DNA of 64,000 nucleotides from Galdieria partita (GCA_025991245.1 BQMJ01000024.1:62001-126000), one strand, 5' to 3'; shown: positions 43,942-55,376, counted from the stretch's first letter. Numbers and translations: made by a program. The notes: a model not told the origin generated them from the sequence alone.

Positions 43942-44957
43942 TCAATCACTCGCGTAGGTAATGCAATAATCTTTCACTTTTTCTGCAACCTGCTGAAAAC
44001 AAATGGATTCTTCGCTCGCTGGATTTCCTTTAGTAATTGGCATACCACCGTCTGAAGTCTCTCGAATACAAGTACGAAGTGGTATAGCACCTAACATTGA
44101 AACACCTAACACTTGACAAGTCCTTTCAACCCCTCCTTCACCAAAGATAGGTTCCCTATGACCACACTGGGAACAAATGAAGTAACTCATATTTTCTACA
44201 ATGCCAATAATAGGAACATTCACACGTCGGAACATATCCACACCTCTCTTGGCATCAATTAGAGCAATATCTTGTGGAGTTGACACAATCACAGCACCTG
44301 ACTGGATAGTCATTCAAGGTTTTATTGTTAAAAGAAACACCTTTACCTGTTATGCGAACACGCTGGGATATACTCAGTTGTGCATCTCCAGTTCCTGGAG
44401 GAAGATCAATAACAAGACAGTCCATGGGACTCCACTTCACTTTATATAACATTTGCTCAATTGCACTCCCAACCATTGGACCTCTCCAAACAAAAGCTCG
44501 CTCTTGTTGTTCCTCAGGGATAAGAAAGCCCATAGACATTACTTGAAGGCCATATTTTTGTTTCGGTAACATTAGAGAGGAATTCCCACTTGAATCCAGC
44601 TCTGGCTTTCCTTTCAAGGCTAACAGGTAAGGAACGGAAGGACCATAGACATCGGCATCGAGGACACCTACTGAGAACCCAATAGACTGCAGCGCAATGG
44701 CCAAGTTGATTGACACTGTAGACTTACCAACTCCACCTTTCCCTGAGGCTACAGCAACGACGTACTGGAGACGAGTAAGCTCTTAGTTACTATCCTACTT
44801 GACAACATACTTTCGTAAACGCAAGTTTCTTCGGAGCAAACGGAGATTTTCCACCAACAAAAGGTGACGAATGACTTTGCTTAACAAACTTGAACCCATA
44901 TAGTCCTCCTCCTCTAAGTGGCACCCCTCTTGTCATCAATACTTTAGCACAATACAT
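43942..44957 (-). CDS. NUBPL: NUBPL/Ind1 P-loop iron-sulfur assembly ATPase
   Basis: MRP-family ATPase that in mitochondria helps deliver Fe-S clusters to respiratory complex I. Exons 44957-44811, 44764-44347 and 44297-43942 (introns 46 and 49 nt). Start MYCAKVLMTRGVPLRGG, a basic leader. Then YVVAVASGKGGVGKSTVSIN (deviant Walker A), DADVYGPSVPYLL, DLPPGTGDAQLS, and the cluster-binding CxxC in YFICSQCGHREPIFG. The protein ends VKDYCITYASD. Length of about 306 residues and the short leader fit Ind1 rather than the cytosolic NBP35/CFD1, but the bacterial-type Mrp of plastids (HCF101) is excluded only by its absence of extra domains. Confidence 0.9.
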
Positions 44958-45232
44958 GTGTCAAAAGGGGTTTGAGACAACCATTCATTAGAACTTTTTG
45001 AATTGGACACTTTATATTGAAACGTAAGTATTGAGATAGAATAGTGGAAAGGAAATCATAGCAAGTTTATCTGTGAGATCTTCTGTTCAATGAAACTATA
45101 CTAAATCATTATTTCAAGTAATAGTACTCAAAGTACTGCCATGAATCATAAGAGCTAATCTCATCGAGCTTTCTCAATCCGTAGTGTATTGACACATTTT
45201 CTGTGGGGTCATTTTGGTTTTGTTGTCTTCCT

Positions 45233-45978
45233 ATGACAACTCCACAAGAAACGGAAATAAAGGAAAGCTTAGAAGAAAAGTTTTGCAGAATATGCCATGA
45301 TACTGATCCTTATGAGCTTATTCGACCCTGTGACTGCACAGGAACGTTGGCATATGTCCACAGGGAATGTCTGCAGGTACGTACAGATAGAAAACTAGAA
45401 ATTGTCCCAACTCTTTGCATCAGAAGTGGTTACAACAAGTTTCTGAATATAAATGCGAAATATGCGGCAAACAGTACCGTTGTAAGAAGAAGACACGGTC
45501 TCTACTGAGTTTCCTGTTTCGCAGAGGGGCTTGGCGTGAATGGCTGCACTTGGGTTACGTCACCTTTTTTGCTAATCGGCAAGTCCTGTTTTTCATGAAC
45601 TTTTGTCCACGAAATGATTGTTTATTTTAGAATTTGGAGCCAAACCGGAGTGCTCCTACAAATTCTGAAGCTGAAGCAACTCAGGTTCAAGGAAAAATGC
45701 ATCACCTGCTTTGTTTATTCATTTGTCGCAGCTCACTATTTGGCTTTTGCCTTGTTAGATATGAGAGCAGTATGCAAGAGTTTCTCATCTTGGAGGCGGA
45801 AAACAGCAAAGATTGTAGTTATAAGTAACGACGATGAAGAAGGAAAGGTATAAATTCACATTATTTTATCTCAAGAAGGATTGTATATAGGATAAACGTT
45901 TTATGTTTCTTACAATGCGCCATAAGAGATTTTCTTTTTTGTTCACCAGGAACAAAGGGTTCTCCACAAGTATATAAT
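45233..45978 (+). CDS. RING-CH (MARCH-type) membrane ubiquitin ligase
   Basis: ATG 45233 (MTTPQETEIKESLEEK). The RING-CH zinc motif runs CRICHDTDPYELIRPCDC, then GTLAYVHRECLQKWLQQ across a 47-nt intron (45377-45423), then YKCEICGKQY. Downstream is a basic stretch (CKKKTRSLLSFLFRR). A second intron ends at 45630; a GC donor at 45579 (52 nt) gives a hydrophobic segment (TCFVYSFVAAHYLAFALLDM), whereas the GT donor at 45583 gives a polar frame. The hydrophobic version suits a MARCH protein. A third intron of about 43 nt after 45850 would end the gene at 45978 (DKRFMFLTMRHKRF); otherwise it stops near 45853. E3 class is known; target unknown. Confidence 0.65.
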
Positions 45979-45991
45979 ACGTGTCATAAAA

Positions 45992-46180
45992 CTACTGTGG
46001 TTCCTCCAAGCCGAGACGCTGTGCTGTTGTTTGTCTATTTCTGTCTTCTCGTACCACACCACTCCGTAGGTAACGCTTGCCTAAAGGCTTTTCCATTTTG
46101 GTCTTGTTTTTTTCTATCTTTTCAATCAACTCCAAGTCAAGTTGCGAGAGTTGTATTTTAGTAGGATCCCTAGGAAGCAT
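45992..46180 (-). CDS. CDC26: CDC26-like APC/C subunit
   Basis: A 62-residue protein from ATG 46180. Its start, MLPRDPTKIQLSQLDLELIEKI, resembles the MLRRKPTRLELKLDD-like start of human CDC26, and the C-terminal RQTTAQRLGL matches the human REQMINDRIG region. In the anaphase-promoting complex the CDC26 N-terminus fits the CDC16 TPR groove. An upstream in-frame ATG at 46216 would add 12 residues. The similarity is from memory and short, so treat as a candidate. A divergent 83-nt gap separates it from the gene on the right. Confidence 0.5.
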   Translation of the reverse strand: MLPRDPTKIQLSQLDLELIEKIEKNKTKMEKPLGKRYLRSGVVREDRNRQTTAQRLGLEEPQ

Positions 46181-46263
46181 CGTCTCGAGAAAAATGCAAT
46201 CCAAAATTTGCGCCATTTTCGAGGTGCCACGAAGAATGATCACTCTACAGACTGACTTGTTGC

Positions 46264-49200
46264 ATGGAAACTCTTTGTGAGCTACTTCATGCGGGCAGCT
46301 TGAAAAGTGGAGTTTATTTGGAAGAAAATCTTTGTCTACGCTGCACTAGTACTATACTTCAAAGCGATGAGTTTCTCTCATGTCAAAAACTAGAGGTGTT
46401 GCAAATATTGAACAAGGTATCCAATAAATGAGTTGTTTGATGTTGCAGAACGCAAGGTTTCAAAACACTGTTAGGAAATCGAAGAAAGCGGCAGTTTGGA
46501 AGAATTGATGAGGGAAGAAACGAGTGTCTTCCTTCAAATAGTCGACTCATTGGGATTTTGTCTCTTGAATAGTGACGTAACCATCATGGCAGAAAAGGAT
46601 TTTCCAGAAACTGACCTGTTGTTTGAAAACATTTGCATGTGTTTAAACAATATTCTATGCAAAATTCATCATATATTGGGAAAGGAACAAACTGAGAATT
46701 GCATTGACTTGTTGCTGACGCATATAGAACCAAAAGAATATGACCAAAATAATCTTGTAGGTAATGGATGTTATCTTGGTGGGTACAAGATCATCTTCTT
46801 GATGCTATTCTTCATGAAAAAAGATCAGCAAAAGGATGTAGATATATACAATATTATTGCATTGAACATTCTGAGAAATAACAAGGCAGTCAGTTTCATC
46901 GTAAATCTTATTTGTCATAGCGAAGTGCCTAATATTCGCTTAGTAGCAGCAAGCCTCATCATGCAATGCTTACAAATAGTTTGCTACCAGGATAGCACAA
47001 ATCCGGGGTTTGCAAGTTACAATACGAATACTCGACGTTTCGTCAATTTTTCAGCGGAGACTCTACCCCAAGATTTTGAGAAAATCTTAGAAATAGAACC
47101 AGATTTGAGGAGTCCTAATCTCCAGGAATACTTAGTCGGAGTTGTTTCCTGCCTCATTCGCTGTGGATATCCAAATTTCCAAGCAATAATTGACAAAGTA
47201 ATTCTATTCTTGCAGTTGAGATGTCTGTTTCCAGATATTCGAGTAAGATTTCTTGTTGTAGATACACTAGAGTGCATGTTAGAAAGGATAGATTGGGCTG
47301 GCATAACTCACTATGTCTTTATCACTGGAATGCACGAGTATCTTCTGGAGTCTATTAAGACTGCATTTCAAATGAAATTAGAGACTGATGCTGACTTGGA
47401 ATGTGTCGCGTCCTGTTTTGAAGGAATATTTTCTATTATAGAAAAACTGCTAAGGCTCGAAGAAACTAGATCCTCATTTGTTTTCCAATCCATTGTTCAA
47501 GGCATGATGTTATATCTCAAGTTCATCAAAGGAAAGAAACAGTTTGAAAATCATCAGCAAACCAATCAATTACTGCTCTCATTCTTCCGCTTGTCGCATA
47601 CATTTTTCGAGGAAAATGTATTTGCATCAGAAACAAATTCAACCAACTCTATCTATGCTCAGGGGTTTATTTCATTGAAATTTTTAATCCCATTTCTTGA
47701 TTTCCTTCATAAGAATGAAGTGTTGGAGGAAGAGATGGGGTATCTTTTGGTTGAAATGACAAAGGATAGATCGTCTTCCTTGGAGGAGCAACTTGAATTG
47801 CTAATTCAAATGAATACAAAGTTCAAATCGACAGCTTGTGTATTCAATGTTGCCTATACAGTGCTTTGCAATGTCATTCGCACCACTGAAGAAGAAAGGC
47901 CAACCGATTACATCGAAATATTTCATCGAATACTAACTCCTCATATAACAGAATACAATGTGGAGAACTTGGAAAGCAAAGTTAGTCTCTTCTACTTATT
48001 CATTGTACAAATAACCAGAATTCTTTTAGAGACAAATAGATAGCTTACTCATTTACTTTCGTATAGTTAATGATTTTCTAATACCTACGTTTTGGAAGGG
48101 TCAAACTAACGAAAAATTAATCACAGTGAGCAAACGGATATGGAGAAATTTTCACCCTGCTCGACTATTTTCATTTTTTCAAATATGTGTGCAAAGTGGT
48201 AAGACAAGTCAAACATATTCGGAAACTAAATGAAGAGCATTTTTACTAGAAAGCAAGATTCACCTATCCAACAACTTTCGAGCATTCATTGCTAGATTGT
48301 TGACCGTACTTGAATCTGACGTGAAACTCGATGATGTTGCCACTCTTTTACCTTTAAGTGACATAGATATATGCAACAGTTTACAACAAATTTCGGATGC
48401 AAGTTTTGTTTCTCTAAAGTTAATACTGTTGGATCATTCCATTAGGGGTGAATGGCCGCTCGATTTTAGAAAGCTCTGTTACTGCATAGAAATCATTTCG
48501 GATAAGCTTCCTGAAGAAGAGTCTTTAAAACATATCCAATTGACAGAGTTGGTTGCCAAAGTCTGGGTAATTCTTTGTAGAGAAAAGGCTCATACCGATT
48601 CTCAAGCAATGCCTCGAACTCTGAGGTACCCAAGACAGCTCAATATCTCCAAAACATTCATTTCTTTTCTTTTCAAACATTTACCGAAAGAAATAAGCAA
48701 AAATGTTGAATCCATCAAATTGCTGATAGAAAATAGTCAAATCGATATGGAAGCTTGTCAAATGTTGCAAATGCGATTGGTCTCATTGCAAAATGAACGA
48801 TTTGAAGACAAACAGGACTCTGTTCTAGAGTAAGTGTCTTATTGACAACTCAAATTGTCGCTAAATGGGGAACTCTTTTATATGCAAGAACGACCAATTA
48901 TTTTAAAGTCTTCATAGAGTTGACGGCCTCCTTTGATTGGTACGGCAGACTATTTCTTCACGATATTTCTCGATTTACTCAATGGCTTCGATTTCCACTC
49001 GACAGTACGGACTTGCGTGCATTCAAAGAAACTATTCACTTTTGGTGCGACGGACTGTTACACTTCACAGATGACAATGACATCCAACGTATAGTGCTTC
49101 GTCTCATGAAAATGGGGTTATTTTCCAAAGTCAATGATTTCTTTCATGCCGTAGTAGATTATTACAAAAAGGGGTATAAGGAAAAAGATCAATCACATCT

Positions 49201-50431
49201 CTCCTCACAAATCAACAAAATATTCGTCAACTTGTTTCATTCCTTTCACAAATGGACCGATTTGGAGGCAATCTGTGTAGAATATTTGAATGACGTCAAC
49301 AGTCTCTTACAATCTCTATTAACTGCGGTTGACTCGTTTGCCATGTTGCCTCACGAGGTTCTGTGCGAATTTTTAAATGGTCTTCACATTTTCATCAATT
49401 TTTTCGATAGAATAGCCGATTCGGGAAGTATTCGTGTCACTTCTTCTACAAGCAAATCTTTGGTGCGAAACATTATTTCTAAAAAGCCTTGGTTTCATAG
49501 CTCAATCCAGGAATATTTTGAGCTCGTATTGAGTCATCGATGCCAGGAAGACCTTCCATCTTGGGGAAACTGCTGCTCACACCAACCTCACTGGGAGTCG
49601 CTGTTGTCACTCTCGACCACATTGATTGCATTTGGATCGAAAAAGAATCTTGTATTATTGGAAATGTTTCCCAAAAACTTGCTTTGCTGGAGTAACGTTA
49701 TATTTGGCTGTTATCGGTTTCTACAGTATCAACGGCCCTTATTGATCGTTCATACCAATCTGCTATTCGCCATTGTTGCTCGAGCTAGAGCTTATCAATG
49801 GGAACCAGCATCACAGCAGATGGAAAGCGACTCCATATTCTACATCCTCTGTAATCAAATTTTTTCATCTCATTGTCTGGTAGAAATATCTGCGTATCGA
49901 GCAATGGAAGCGTGGATACTATCTTTGCGAGGTGTTCAGCAACCCATAGGCAGACAAACCACCCTCGAGGCTGTCAAAAGCTGTCTTCGAATAAAACTCA
50001 TTCAAAATTACGACACCCCACTCTTAGTCTTGGCTCCCAGATTGAGTCTTTTTGTACGTTTCTTAGAATGGGTAGAGCATGGTTGGGTTTCAACGAGTCA
50101 TTGGGAAAGTATCTTGAAACTAGTGTGTCAGCTCATGAAGAACTTGGCAATCAGCAACCGTATCCAATGGGAATGTATTCAGCATGCTGGTAAAAGTTTG
50201 GAATATGCACCACGTGACTGTTTAGAAAAATATCCGGATATCATGCAAGCAGTTCATAACTTGAGAAACTTGAATACTTGTACGATGGTTAGCTGCGCCA
50301 TTATTTTCAATGAAATCGTGTTGACACCCGTGATTTATCAATGGCAACAAGACTGTCATATAAAGCACATGCAATCAATATTAGAACACGATAACAACAA
50401 AAGAACAACAAGCGAAGAACATAAACGATAG
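46264..50431 (+). CDS. Large ARM/HEAT-like protein, possibly MEI1/PRD1-like
   Basis: A 1316-residue protein rebuilt from five exons: 46264-46416, 46475-47980, 48030-48198, 48250-48829 and 48889-50431. Intron lengths are 58, 49, 51 and 59 nt, and all phases agree. The sequence is helical throughout, with ARM/HEAT-like character (VPNIRLVAASLIMQCLQI, FPDIRVRFLVVDTLECML). N-terminal CLRCTSTIL is followed by a long solenoid. Size and the opening Cys motif recall the meiotic DSB protein MEI1/PRD1 (about 1270-1330 residues in relatives), but this rests on my memory and weak resemblance. No enzymatic motif. Other solenoid proteins (FANCI-like, importin-like) are alternatives. Confidence 0.6.
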
Positions 50432-50537
50432 AAAAGATAACTCGGTAGTCCTTTTTTTTTTATAATATAAAAGACAAATACACTATCTTAAAAACAGAAT
50501 CTAACAGGCATCAACAACTAACCTCCAACGCCCTCTG

Positions 50538-53207
50538 TTAATGCCATCCGTTCTGTTTCCGAAAGTCGCGCCAAGCATCCAAGTTTTTACGGGGTTTTTT
50601 GTTCGGGCTCCATTGTCTTGGTAAATTATGAAATCTCTCCTTTCGATTTCGGTCCCCTTCACGGACGAATCTAGAATTCTCACCATATCCACCAACAAAG
50701 CTTCTTCCTTTATAGTTTCCAATAATATTAGAGGACATAGTATTACCATCACTAACTTCATCGTGGCTGCCATTTCGACGTAGGTTTGAACTTTCGTTAC
50801 CAACAGGTCGAGATTCTCGGTTAGAACTTTGTCGTATATTGGACGAAAAGGTACTATCAACTTCCATATCCTTGAAATATTCTGTCATCTTCGGTGACGC
50901 ATTATAAACTCTCCTGTGAAAATTTCTACTAGATGGATCAGACTCTCGAGCAGTAACATTCACCTCATATTCCCTGCTCTTTAAAACTCTCCCATCACTT
51001 CCATCCTTACTATTTCCAGTAGACAAATTTTCAATAAAATTGACAGCATCGACCTTTCGTAACGAATCTGAAGTTCTACTTTGTGAAAGAGTATGCTGAG
51101 ATCTAACATCTGCATTTGAATCATCTGCAACAGTAACATTTCGCAATGAAGACGACGCAGCAACCTTACATTCAACTTTATCACATAAACTTGTTTTACC
51201 CCCACAAGAAGACGCTGGCGATAGTAAGAAACTTCCGACTTCCATCAATACTTTTTTCTTAACAGGAGGTGACATCGACTTGTTCAACTTGTTCACCAAA
51301 GGTGAATGTAGCCCGTATTGTTGTTGTTCGCTAGACGTACTTTCACGAAATAATTTCAAAAGCTTTTCTTTCTTCCAGTAACCTTGGAAATGAGATAAAG
51401 ATTCCACGCAATTGCCTGTCCATGAAGATGTTATCGAGCCTTGTGACGAACCCAATGAAAATAACGTCGACCCAACGATAGAAGGACCAGGTAAGTTAAG
51501 AAAGAGCGTATTAGGGTATTCTTCCTCCCATACCCTCTCTTCTACCTTGAAGTCATCCATTTCTCTCGAACTAGCAGAAAGAGTGTCTCGAATCGACCCT
51601 GTTCGAAAACGCTCACTTCCTTCCTCGTCTCCTTCTATCAGTAACGAATATTTCTCATCACTGTCTACAGAAGTGGTTCGATTCGAAGCTTTTCTAAATC
51701 TTGCCGAAAGATTATCGTCACTGTTCCCGCAACTCAGAGAGGTTCCAACTTGTCCACTAGATTTTTGTTTTCTCTTTTCTTCTCGTTCTTCGAGTCTCTT
51801 AAATTGTTGCAAAATCTGTTGCATCTTTCTTTCCTCGCGAGATGATGCTATCTTATCTCCAATATCCAAATTGTCATTAAGAATACTTGTCCTTTTACGC
51901 TTCTTTACTTTTCCTTGTGCAGGAATGGAATTTGGCATTGAATCAATCACAGTCTCGTCATTTTCATCTTTCACATGAACTTCATCATTAGCTTCTCTCT
52001 CAGAAAGTTCTTTCTCACATGCTACTAATCTTTCTTCCACCTCAGAAGCCGAGAGTCCACAAATTATCTCTAATCCGGCAACAACACATTCCTTTTGAAC
52101 CTCGTTTCTGTCCTTTAGATATTTTGAGTATTTTCTGAACAGCACCTCATCATTCCACGCTCTAGAGGAAGTTTGATACTTCTTTTTTAAATCTTTGCAA
52201 AACAAACTCTTAAGTTCCCATGACTTGATAGCTTCAGAGTTCTCGATGATATTTTCAAGACTCTCTAGCTCTGCCCGATTTCTATTCAACTTTCTAGATC
52301 TCTTCATGTCCACATACTTCTTTCTGTAAAAGATAGAATTTTCACGAACTAGATCTGGACGGCACTCTTCACAAAAGTAATGTTCAGGTATTTCTGAAAG
52401 TTTGCGGAAACCAACACATTTAGCATGCTGCCAAACCTTGCATTCATCACACTGAATCATAGTTCCAAAATTTTCAATTCTACCACAAGGACAACGAGTT
52501 TTCTCTTCATCCTCACAAGAGTTGCTGTCTTGTTCTTCTCCTTCGTCGACTAGTGGAGTGGAATTCGACTTCTCAACGCTTGCACTCCTCTCTTTCAATC
52601 CCACCTCCCTACGAAAGGAGTCATCTGAACCGTATTCAGAATCTTCAAAAGTTAAACATGAAGCATTCAAACGAGAATAATTCAGAGCTGCGACTTTGAA
52701 AGAGTCATTATCTTGACAATCCTTTGTCACAACAATTCCGCTTGACTCTGACTCTCTAGGAAACATGTTTTCGGGTTCATTGAAGCTTCCGACGTCATCA
52801 TACGCATCTATAAGGGGGTTTGCAGTATGTACTTGGTTACTATGAACTTCAGAAGCTGTGGAGGCAAACTGGGCCTCAGGGGTTTCACCAACACAAAAAC
52901 TTGAAAGCAGTTCAGCTTCTTTTCCCATTTGCTTACTCTCTTCTAGCTCTCCAGGTTCGTCTAAGCTTACTTCTTGAATCTCATCCTTACTTCCTCCACT
53001 CAAGGCCAAGTCAGCTAAAGATGTCGCTGCAACAAAAGCGTCCTCTGTAAAGTCCCCCAAGTTGGCCTCATTTAGCTTTGCGTCTTGGAAACTCATACTA
53101 TTCAGCTCCTTGGTGTACTGAAAACTCGCAAAAGCGAAAGGTACCGGAAACTGCGTGTAAAAGCTGTTGTTCGCTTCAACCTCTCGCTCAAAGCTAGAAT
53201 ATACCAT
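50538..53207 (-). CDS. PHD-finger protein
   Basis: An 889-residue, intronless, nuclear-type protein from ATG 53207. The single PHD finger near residues 240-290 has RCPCGRIENFGTMIQCDECK, WQHAKCVGF and HYFCEEC (C4HC3). Just after it is a basic motif (KKYVDMKRSRKLNRNRAELE) and a helical segment (SWELKSLFCKDLKKKYQ). The remainder is Ser/Asp/Arg-rich with a coiled-coil (REERKMQQILQQFKRLEERE) and a basic Trp-containing end (RKNLDAWRDFRKQNGWH). PHD fingers of this CGRxxxxGxMIQCDxC type often read histone H3 methyl-lysine. No SET domain is present. Confidence 0.8.
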   Translation of the reverse strand: MVYSSFEREVEANNSFYTQFPVPFAFASFQYTKELNSMSFQDAKLNEANLGDFTEDAFVAATSLADLALSGGSKDEIQEVSLDEPGELEESKQMGKEAELLSSFCVGETPEAQFASTASEVHSNQVHTANPLIDAYDDVGSFNEPENMFPRESESSGIVVTKDCQDNDSFKVAALNYSRLNASCLTFEDSEYGSDDSFRREVGLKERSASVEKSNSTPLVDEGEEQDSNSCEDEEKTRCPCGRIENFGTMIQCDECKVWQHAKCVGFRKLSEIPEHYFCEECRPDLVRENSIFYRKKYVDMKRSRKLNRNRAELESLENIIENSEAIKSWELKSLFCKDLKKKYQTSSRAWNDEVLFRKYSKYLKDRNEVQKECVVAGLEIICGLSASEVEERLVACEKELSEREANDEVHVKDENDETVIDSMPNSIPAQGKVKKRKRTSILNDNLDIGDKIASSREERKMQQILQQFKRLEEREEKRKQKSSGQVGTSLSCGNSDDNLSARFRKASNRTTSVDSDEKYSLLIEGDEEGSERFRTGSIRDTLSASSREMDDFKVEERVWEEEYPNTLFLNLPGPSIVGSTLFSLGSSQGSITSSWTGNCVESLSHFQGYWKKEKLLKLFRESTSSEQQQYGLHSPLVNKLNKSMSPPVKKKVLMEVGSFLLSPASSCGGKTSLCDKVECKVAASSSLRNVTVADDSNADVRSQHTLSQSRTSDSLRKVDAVNFIENLSTGNSKDGSDGRVLKSREYEVNVTARESDPSSRNFHRRVYNASPKMTEYFKDMEVDSTFSSNIRQSSNRESRPVGNESSNLRRNGSHDEVSDGNTMSSNIIGNYKGRSFVGGYGENSRFVREGDRNRKERFHNLPRQWSPNKKPRKNLDAWRDFRKQNGWH

Positions 53208-53666
53208 TAAATAGCCCTAGGTGCATAAGTCTGGTTCTATAAATGACTTTACAAGGCTCGTATTCACAAAAAGTCAAAACATGCGAGCATTTCACGCTTC
53301 TAACCAACTAGAACAAAACACAAACTCCGTGGCGCAAATCCGCACCCTCCCATTCCATTCAACCACTGAAACATGGACAAATGAGGGTGCGTTTGTGGCG
53401 CCAGTGGCAGAATCGTCGATTTGTAAATAAAATTGTAAAGCGTTAGATCATAGAAACACTGAACATATAAAAGAAGAAAAACAAGTTACACCATAAACGC
53501 ACAAAATTCTATAAAAACTACACATACTTCATCACAAATAAATTTATCCAAACAAAAAATTATGAGCAACTATAGAACTTTACATATTTCACAATTGGAA
53601 CAATTTGCAATAAAAAACCTTTTCGGTTAAATGAATGATAACAAAGAAACGTCTCTGTCAGCAAAC
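53208..53666. other. Intergenic with a GC-rich inverted repeat
   Basis: About 460 bases upstream of the PHD gene and downstream of the next minus-strand gene. No gene supported. Around 53330-53402 lies an imperfect inverted repeat (GGCGC...GCACCCTC on one arm, GAGGGTGC...GGCGCC on the other), with GGCGC cores resembling E2F half sites. Confidence 0.4.
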
Positions 53667-55109
53667 CTAATCGTATCCATAACGAGAACACTCTTCAAGA
53701 AGTGATATTACAGGCATCGGTGGTTTCTTCTCCGACTCCACGTTGGAACGAGACATCAATACATCATCTACAGAAAGTTTGCTATCATCGTCAAGTTTCT
53801 TCTTCTGAAAAATTTTAAAAAACTTAAGCCGAGATGAAGAGTTGTCTTGAGATATATGACGTGAATCTCCATTTTGAGAACTTTCCATCTGAAGTCGAGA
53901 TATCTGCTCCGCCAAAATCTTTAAACTATCCAAGCGCCTGCCTCGCCTTTGCTCTCGTTTCGTTGAGCGCGCTCTTGTACATTCATATTCAATAGTTTCC
54001 TTCAACATCTCCGGAGTCACATTGCGCTTGTTATTTTCCGACGAAGGAATATCACTCACATTAGAAATGTCTGAATAAAAGGAACTCTGTTCAAAAGATT
54101 GCGAAAAGTTAGTATGATTCTTCAGATTGCTATCCTTTGAGCAAAGAAGAATTACAAAGGGTTCTCTACCCTTCAAGCCTCTCCTGTAAACATTTACACA
54201 TGTATTGTCACCTGTCAACGTAACTTTCTCAACTTGATCCAACTCAAGCTGCCACTGAAGCTGCATACCACCACCTTCGTTTAATTCAACTTCATTCACT
54301 CCAATTAAACGCTGAGTTGTAAGCAAAACTAAACAGGACTTGTAAGGAGAACTTCGACAAGAGAGAGGAACACTCAACGCCCTGGAGAATAAAACACCAT
54401 CTGCACTCTTTGGTCTTGTAACTGTTTTATTCAACAACTTACTGCCTCCTTGACGCGATTTATTACTCCAAAAATGGTTGTTCACTTCAGGATTGCAAAA
54501 GTACTCGCGGGAATCCGGCTTATTCGACTCCTTCGTGGGAGAAGGGTTTGAAAACCATCTTTTCTTCTTCATTTGGGGTACTGTCATTTCATGATTCACC
54601 GAACTACTTAAGAAGCAAGCTAAAAGGTCAAAACTACAAATAAACCTCTCGTCATTTCGAGGTCGCCATAGGTCTTGAGTAGACGCAGGCAGTGATTTTC
54701 TCCTTCCACTTACAAATTCCTCGTGAGATAGACTATGAACTCCACGGAAACTATCATCGCTTTCACGTCGACTTCCATCAGAAGATATTCCATCCAAGAT
54801 ACTTGAGTCTTCAGTACCCGATGAACCACAGTCAACAGAACATGCTTCGCTATGATTTTCCGTAAAAGGGCTCTTTACATCCCCACTTCTTCTCAACAAG
54901 CGTTCCCTTGAAACTGAGCAATTCGATAAACTACCACTAACTGTCGTTGAAGACGCATGTGTTGAACCCTGTTTCTTCTCGGAATTGAACTTTGAGTCCA
55001 CTGCGTTGGAGGAAATATTTGTAGAGCTGTTCAACCGTTCGTACTCACCATTTGGGCGCAACGACGAACTTCCTTCTTCCGGAGGAAATCGAGAGTATTT
55101 GTTGTACAT
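53667..55109 (-). CDS. Ser-rich protein with a PH-like / VPS13-tail-like segment
   Basis: About 480 residues ending RYGYD at 53667. The safe start is ATG 55109 (MYNKYSRFPPEEGSSS); the frame continues a further 10 residues to 55139 and a splice acceptor precedes it, so a 5' exon is likely. One possible upstream piece (contains WYPFFSNFGEVVVKDIRLVC) lies at about 55230-55300 but I could not place an ATG. The middle is Ser-rich. Near residues 270-330 is YKSCLVLLTTQRLIGVNEVEL then WQLELDQVEKVTLTGD, resembling the PH-like C-terminal lipid-binding part of VPS13 proteins. The C-terminus is basic and helical (KREQRRGRRLDSL). No enzyme motif. Confidence 0.5.
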   Translation of the reverse strand: MYNKYSRFPPEEGSSSLRPNGEYERLNSSTNISSNAVDSKFNSEKKQGSTHASSTTVSGSLSNCSVSRERLLRRSGDVKSPFTENHSEACSVDCGSSGTEDSSILDGISSDGSRRESDDSFRGVHSLSHEEFVSGRRKSLPASTQDLWRPRNDERFICSFDLLACFLSSSVNHEMTVPQMKKKRWFSNPSPTKESNKPDSREYFCNPEVNNHFWSNKSRQGGSKLLNKTVTRPKSADGVLFSRALSVPLSCRSSPYKSCLVLLTTQRLIGVNEVELNEGGGMQLQWQLELDQVEKVTLTGDNTCVNVYRRGLKGREPFVILLCSKDSNLKNHTNFSQSFEQSSFYSDISNVSDIPSSENNKRNVTPEMLKETIEYECTRARSTKREQRRGRRLDSLKILAEQISRLQMESSQNGDSRHISQDNSSSRLKFFKIFQKKKLDDDSKLSVDDVLMSRSNVESEKKPPMPVISLLEECSRYGYD

Positions 55110-55376
55110 GAAGCATTTAGACCAACAGGTCTCTAGCAACTAAATAAAATATCACTACACTATTCAGCTCAAAAAAACATACAACACTAGGAAACAAATA
55201 TACACTAGAGTTACTCCTCGACACACAAGTCGAATGTCCTTGACCACCACTTCACCAAAATTAGAAAAAAAGGGATACCATTGTGCATGCGTCAAAGCGT
55301 AAATTTTACGTGAGTTGTGCAAAATTCGGCGATATGGAGTATTATGAGGGTTCGTTGATTAACGAAGGTGCGGGAA

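Noticed and set aside
53221-53430. Plus-strand 69-residue frame in the PHD upstream region
   Set aside because: No domain, overlaps a GC-rich regulatory-looking repeat, and no support beyond length.
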